This document shows positions 7,059-8,081 of a stretch of 8,081 nucleotides of DNA, piece after piece. Every line of letters begins with the position of its first letter. Position 1 is the stretch's first letter. Source of the DNA: an uncultured Selenomonadales bacterium (GTDB lineage: Bacteria > Bacillota > Negativicutes > Selenomonadales > Selenomonadaceae); assembly GCA_937915885.1 (NCBI GenBank), contig CALGGP010000248.1:1-8081 (forward strand), written 5' to 3'. Below the pieces are notes generated by a model. The model was not told where the DNA came from, did not search any database, and was given only the letters and a program-made list of their open reading frames with translations. A program made the position numbers and the translations under genes.

Positions 7059-7557
7059 GTTTGACGCCGAGCCACGCCGCCGCGCACGCCTTCATCACGT
7101 CGCCCGGGATAAACGGCAGCACCGCCGCCACAAACGCTTGGCTCAACGAAATTTCGCTGACGATCATCATCGAGAGCAGCCCGCCGACGTATGTGATCGG
7201 CACCGCGATCAGCACGTCCGCAATCGTGTATCGCTTGAAATTCGGAGCCGCGCCTTTCAACAGACTCAACAGCGGGAATGCGATCAGCCACGCGAAATAA
7301 AATCCGCCCGACGGTCCGAGCAATTTTGCGAGCCCCTGTTGCCCCGCGAACACCGGCATCCCGACCGCGCCGATCAACACGTACGTCAGCACCACGAAAA
7401 ATGTCTCGCGCGGCGGCAACACGAACGCCGTCAAGCTCAGCGCCAGCGTCAACGCCGACACATACGCCGGTGTGAACGGCAACGGGAATGAAATGTAAGC
7501 GGCGACGCAGCACAACGCCACGCACAACGCAATTTTCGTCAATTGTCGAGTATCCAA
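7036..7557 (-). CDS. bioY: BioY, biotin transporter substrate-binding (S) component
   Basis: This 173-residue polytopic membrane protein is the biotin-specific S component of an ECF-type transporter. It works alone or with the EcfA/A'/T module, which is not in this window. The sequence shows about six hydrophobic segments, starting with LTKIALCVALCCVAAYISFP, and the BioY signature VFAGQQGLAKLLGPSGGF followed by the next helix YFAWLIAFPLLSLL. Length matches the family. The start is the TTG at 7557: AAAGGAAG (7573-7566) precedes it by 8 bases and the protein begins at the family N-terminus. Its first 19 bases overlap the end of the upstream MaoC-like frame, suggesting coupling. Its 3' end overlaps the convergent helicase gene by 23 bases, with no terminator between them. 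A longer frame on the same strand (to 7585) is Arg/Gly-rich and lacks membrane character, so it was discarded. Confidence 0.92.
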   Translation of the reverse strand: MDTRQLTKIALCVALCCVAAYISFPLPFTPAYVSALTLALSLTAFVLPPRETFFVVLTYVLIGAVGMPVFAGQQGLAKLLGPSGGFYFAWLIAFPLLSLLKGAAPNFKRYTIADVLIAVPITYVGGLLSMMIVSEISLSQAFVAAVLPFIPGDVMKACAAAWLGVKLNRALPK

Positions 7558-8054
7558 CCTTCGATCTTCCTTTCGTCGGCGTCAACGTAAAACTTCTCCG
7601 CGTCGAACGTCAAATATAAATTTTCATCGACCGCCGTGAAATGTTTGAAACGCAGGCGGATTTTTTTGTGCTCGCTCAAGCGGGGCTCGTTTAGGAGTGC
7701 CTCGACGATCAAAAAGCCCGGGACGATGGGACGGGCACCGCGATGAATTTCATTGTCGTCGTCGGTGTCTCGAATGAAATTTTCGATCTCCGACGCCGAA
7801 AATTTTTTCCACGCCGCAACTCCGTCGCTCCCACCCGCCCTTTGGTCTGACGGACGGTTTTTTGTGACGACGGAGATGGGGCGCCGCCGACGCCCCCGCC
7901 CTCGGAGCTCGGCGTCCAACTTTTGTAGCGATCCCACCCTGCGTCGACGGCGCCCACCTTCATTATCGGCAGCAGTTGACATGGGCGAACGGGCGGGAAA
8001 ATCTGATTGATTATCGGAAACCGAACGGGGGCGAAATTCCGTCGGATTTTTCAT
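7539..8054 (-). CDS. Small MaoC-like hotdog domain protein with doubtful N-terminus
   Basis: The frame is open for 171 codons from an ATG at 8054, but only the last ~90 residues (from about base 7811 to 7539) look like a protein family. That part reads FSASEIENFIRDTDDDNEIH, then RGARPIVPGFLIVEALL and a beta-rich end. This resembles the MaoC / (R)-specific enoyl-CoA hydratase hotdog fold, with the D-x-N-x-I-H active-site pattern (Asp99 and His104 in this frame; Glu102 replaces the usual Pro). The family acts on acyl-CoA or acyl-ACP thioesters; the substrate here is unknown. The first ~80 residues are Arg/Gly/Ser-rich with no family resemblance, and no good Shine-Dalgarno is seen before either ATG (8054 or 7982). 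No ATG, GTG or TTG occurs in this frame immediately before the conserved core. The gene may thus be 5'-disrupted, started at an unusual codon, or extended through an inserted repeat. It overlaps the bioY start by 19 bases. Confidence 0.55.
   Translation of the reverse strand: MKNPTEFRPRSVSDNQSDFPARSPMSTAADNEGGRRRRRVGSLQKLDAELRGRGRRRRPISVVTKNRPSDQRAGGSDGVAAWKKFSASEIENFIRDTDDDNEIHRGARPIVPGFLIVEALLNEPRLSEHKKIRLRFKHFTAVDENLYLTFDAEKFYVDADERKIEGWILDN
7566..7573 (-). promoter_or_regulatory. Ribosome binding site for the bioY TTG start
   Basis: AAAGGAAG on the - strand, 8 bases before the TTG at 7557, supports this unusual start codon. It lies inside the coding sequence of the preceding MaoC-like frame. 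Confidence 0.6.
7820..7875. repeat. Inverted repeat in GC-rich, intergenic-looking stretch
   Basis: CTCCGTCG (7820-7827) is matched by its inverse CGACGGAG (7868-7875) around a 40-base spacer. The spacer contains GACGGACGG followed directly by T6 (7858-7863), which is weakly terminator-like on the + strand. Frames are open in several directions through this stretch but yield only Arg/Gly/Ser/Pro-rich products. That pattern fits a GC-rich dispersed intergenic repeat better than a gene. A copy number cannot be judged from one window. Confidence 0.35.
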
Positions 8055-8077
8055 GGGGTGAAACCCCGTAGGGGTTT
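8055..8077. repeat. Overlapping palindromes, terminator-like, at window end
   Basis: AAACCCC-GTA-GGGGTTT (8061-8077) is a perfect 7-base-arm palindrome followed by one more T. It overlaps an alternative hairpin GGGG-TGAAA-CCCC (8055-8067). The two share the CCCC arm and are mutually exclusive as RNA. It could be a bidirectional terminator of a gene beyond the window or the end of a repeat element. The T run is short (four) for a strong terminator. Confidence 0.4.
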
Positions 8078-8081
8078 TGGG

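Noticed and set aside
7022..7585. Longer alternative frame over bioY on the - strand
   Set aside because: Arg/Gly/Val-rich product with no membrane segments; the bioY frame gives a complete known membrane protein with a ribosome binding site.
1..8081. tRNA, rRNA, insertion sequence or transposase
   Set aside because: No cloverleaf-like sequence, rRNA core motif, transposase motif or flanking terminal inverted repeats with target duplications were seen on either strand.

Overview
The window looks like a piece of a diderm (outer-membrane-bearing) Firmicute, most plausibly a Negativicute. This is inferred from an ADP-heptose/LPS-type family 9 glycosyltransferase, a BioY biotin transporter, and a moderate-GC coding style with frequent AAAAAA/TTTTT tracts. 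No marker gene fixes the taxon. The first ~515 bases (end of hisA, spacer, start of hisF) have a different, GC-richer texture with no A or T run of four or more. They may come from another organism, through either assembly chimerism or horizontal exchange.

Layout, left to right on the + strand: the 3' end of hisA (1-333); a 118-base spacer holding tandem GTACC/GGTAC dyads that look like operator sites; complete hisF (452-1210); one base later a family 9 glycosyltransferase (1212-2318, GTG start); and 12 bases later a 4.7-kb gene (2331-7058, GTG start). That gene encodes a 1575-residue protein joining an N-terminal sacsin-like GHKL ATPase to a C-terminal Upf1/Dna2-type superfamily 1 helicase. 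The tight spacing suggests that hisF, the glycosyltransferase and the giant ATPase/helicase are co-transcribed.

On the - strand, bioY (7557-7036, TTG start) runs convergently and its 3' end overlaps the helicase gene by 23 bases. Upstream of bioY, overlapping its start, is a frame ending in a small MaoC-like hotdog domain. The first ~80 codons of that frame are low-complexity Arg/Gly-rich sequence and may really be an intergenic repeat (about 7812-8081), which also carries inverted repeats and a terminator-like palindrome at the window edge.

The most interesting item is the GHKL-helicase fusion. It has two intact ATPase engines, a Pro/Ser-rich hinge, a large unrecognised middle region and no nuclease motif I can see. 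I cannot match it to a named defence system. A role in nucleic-acid surveillance or phage defence is inference from its architecture only.
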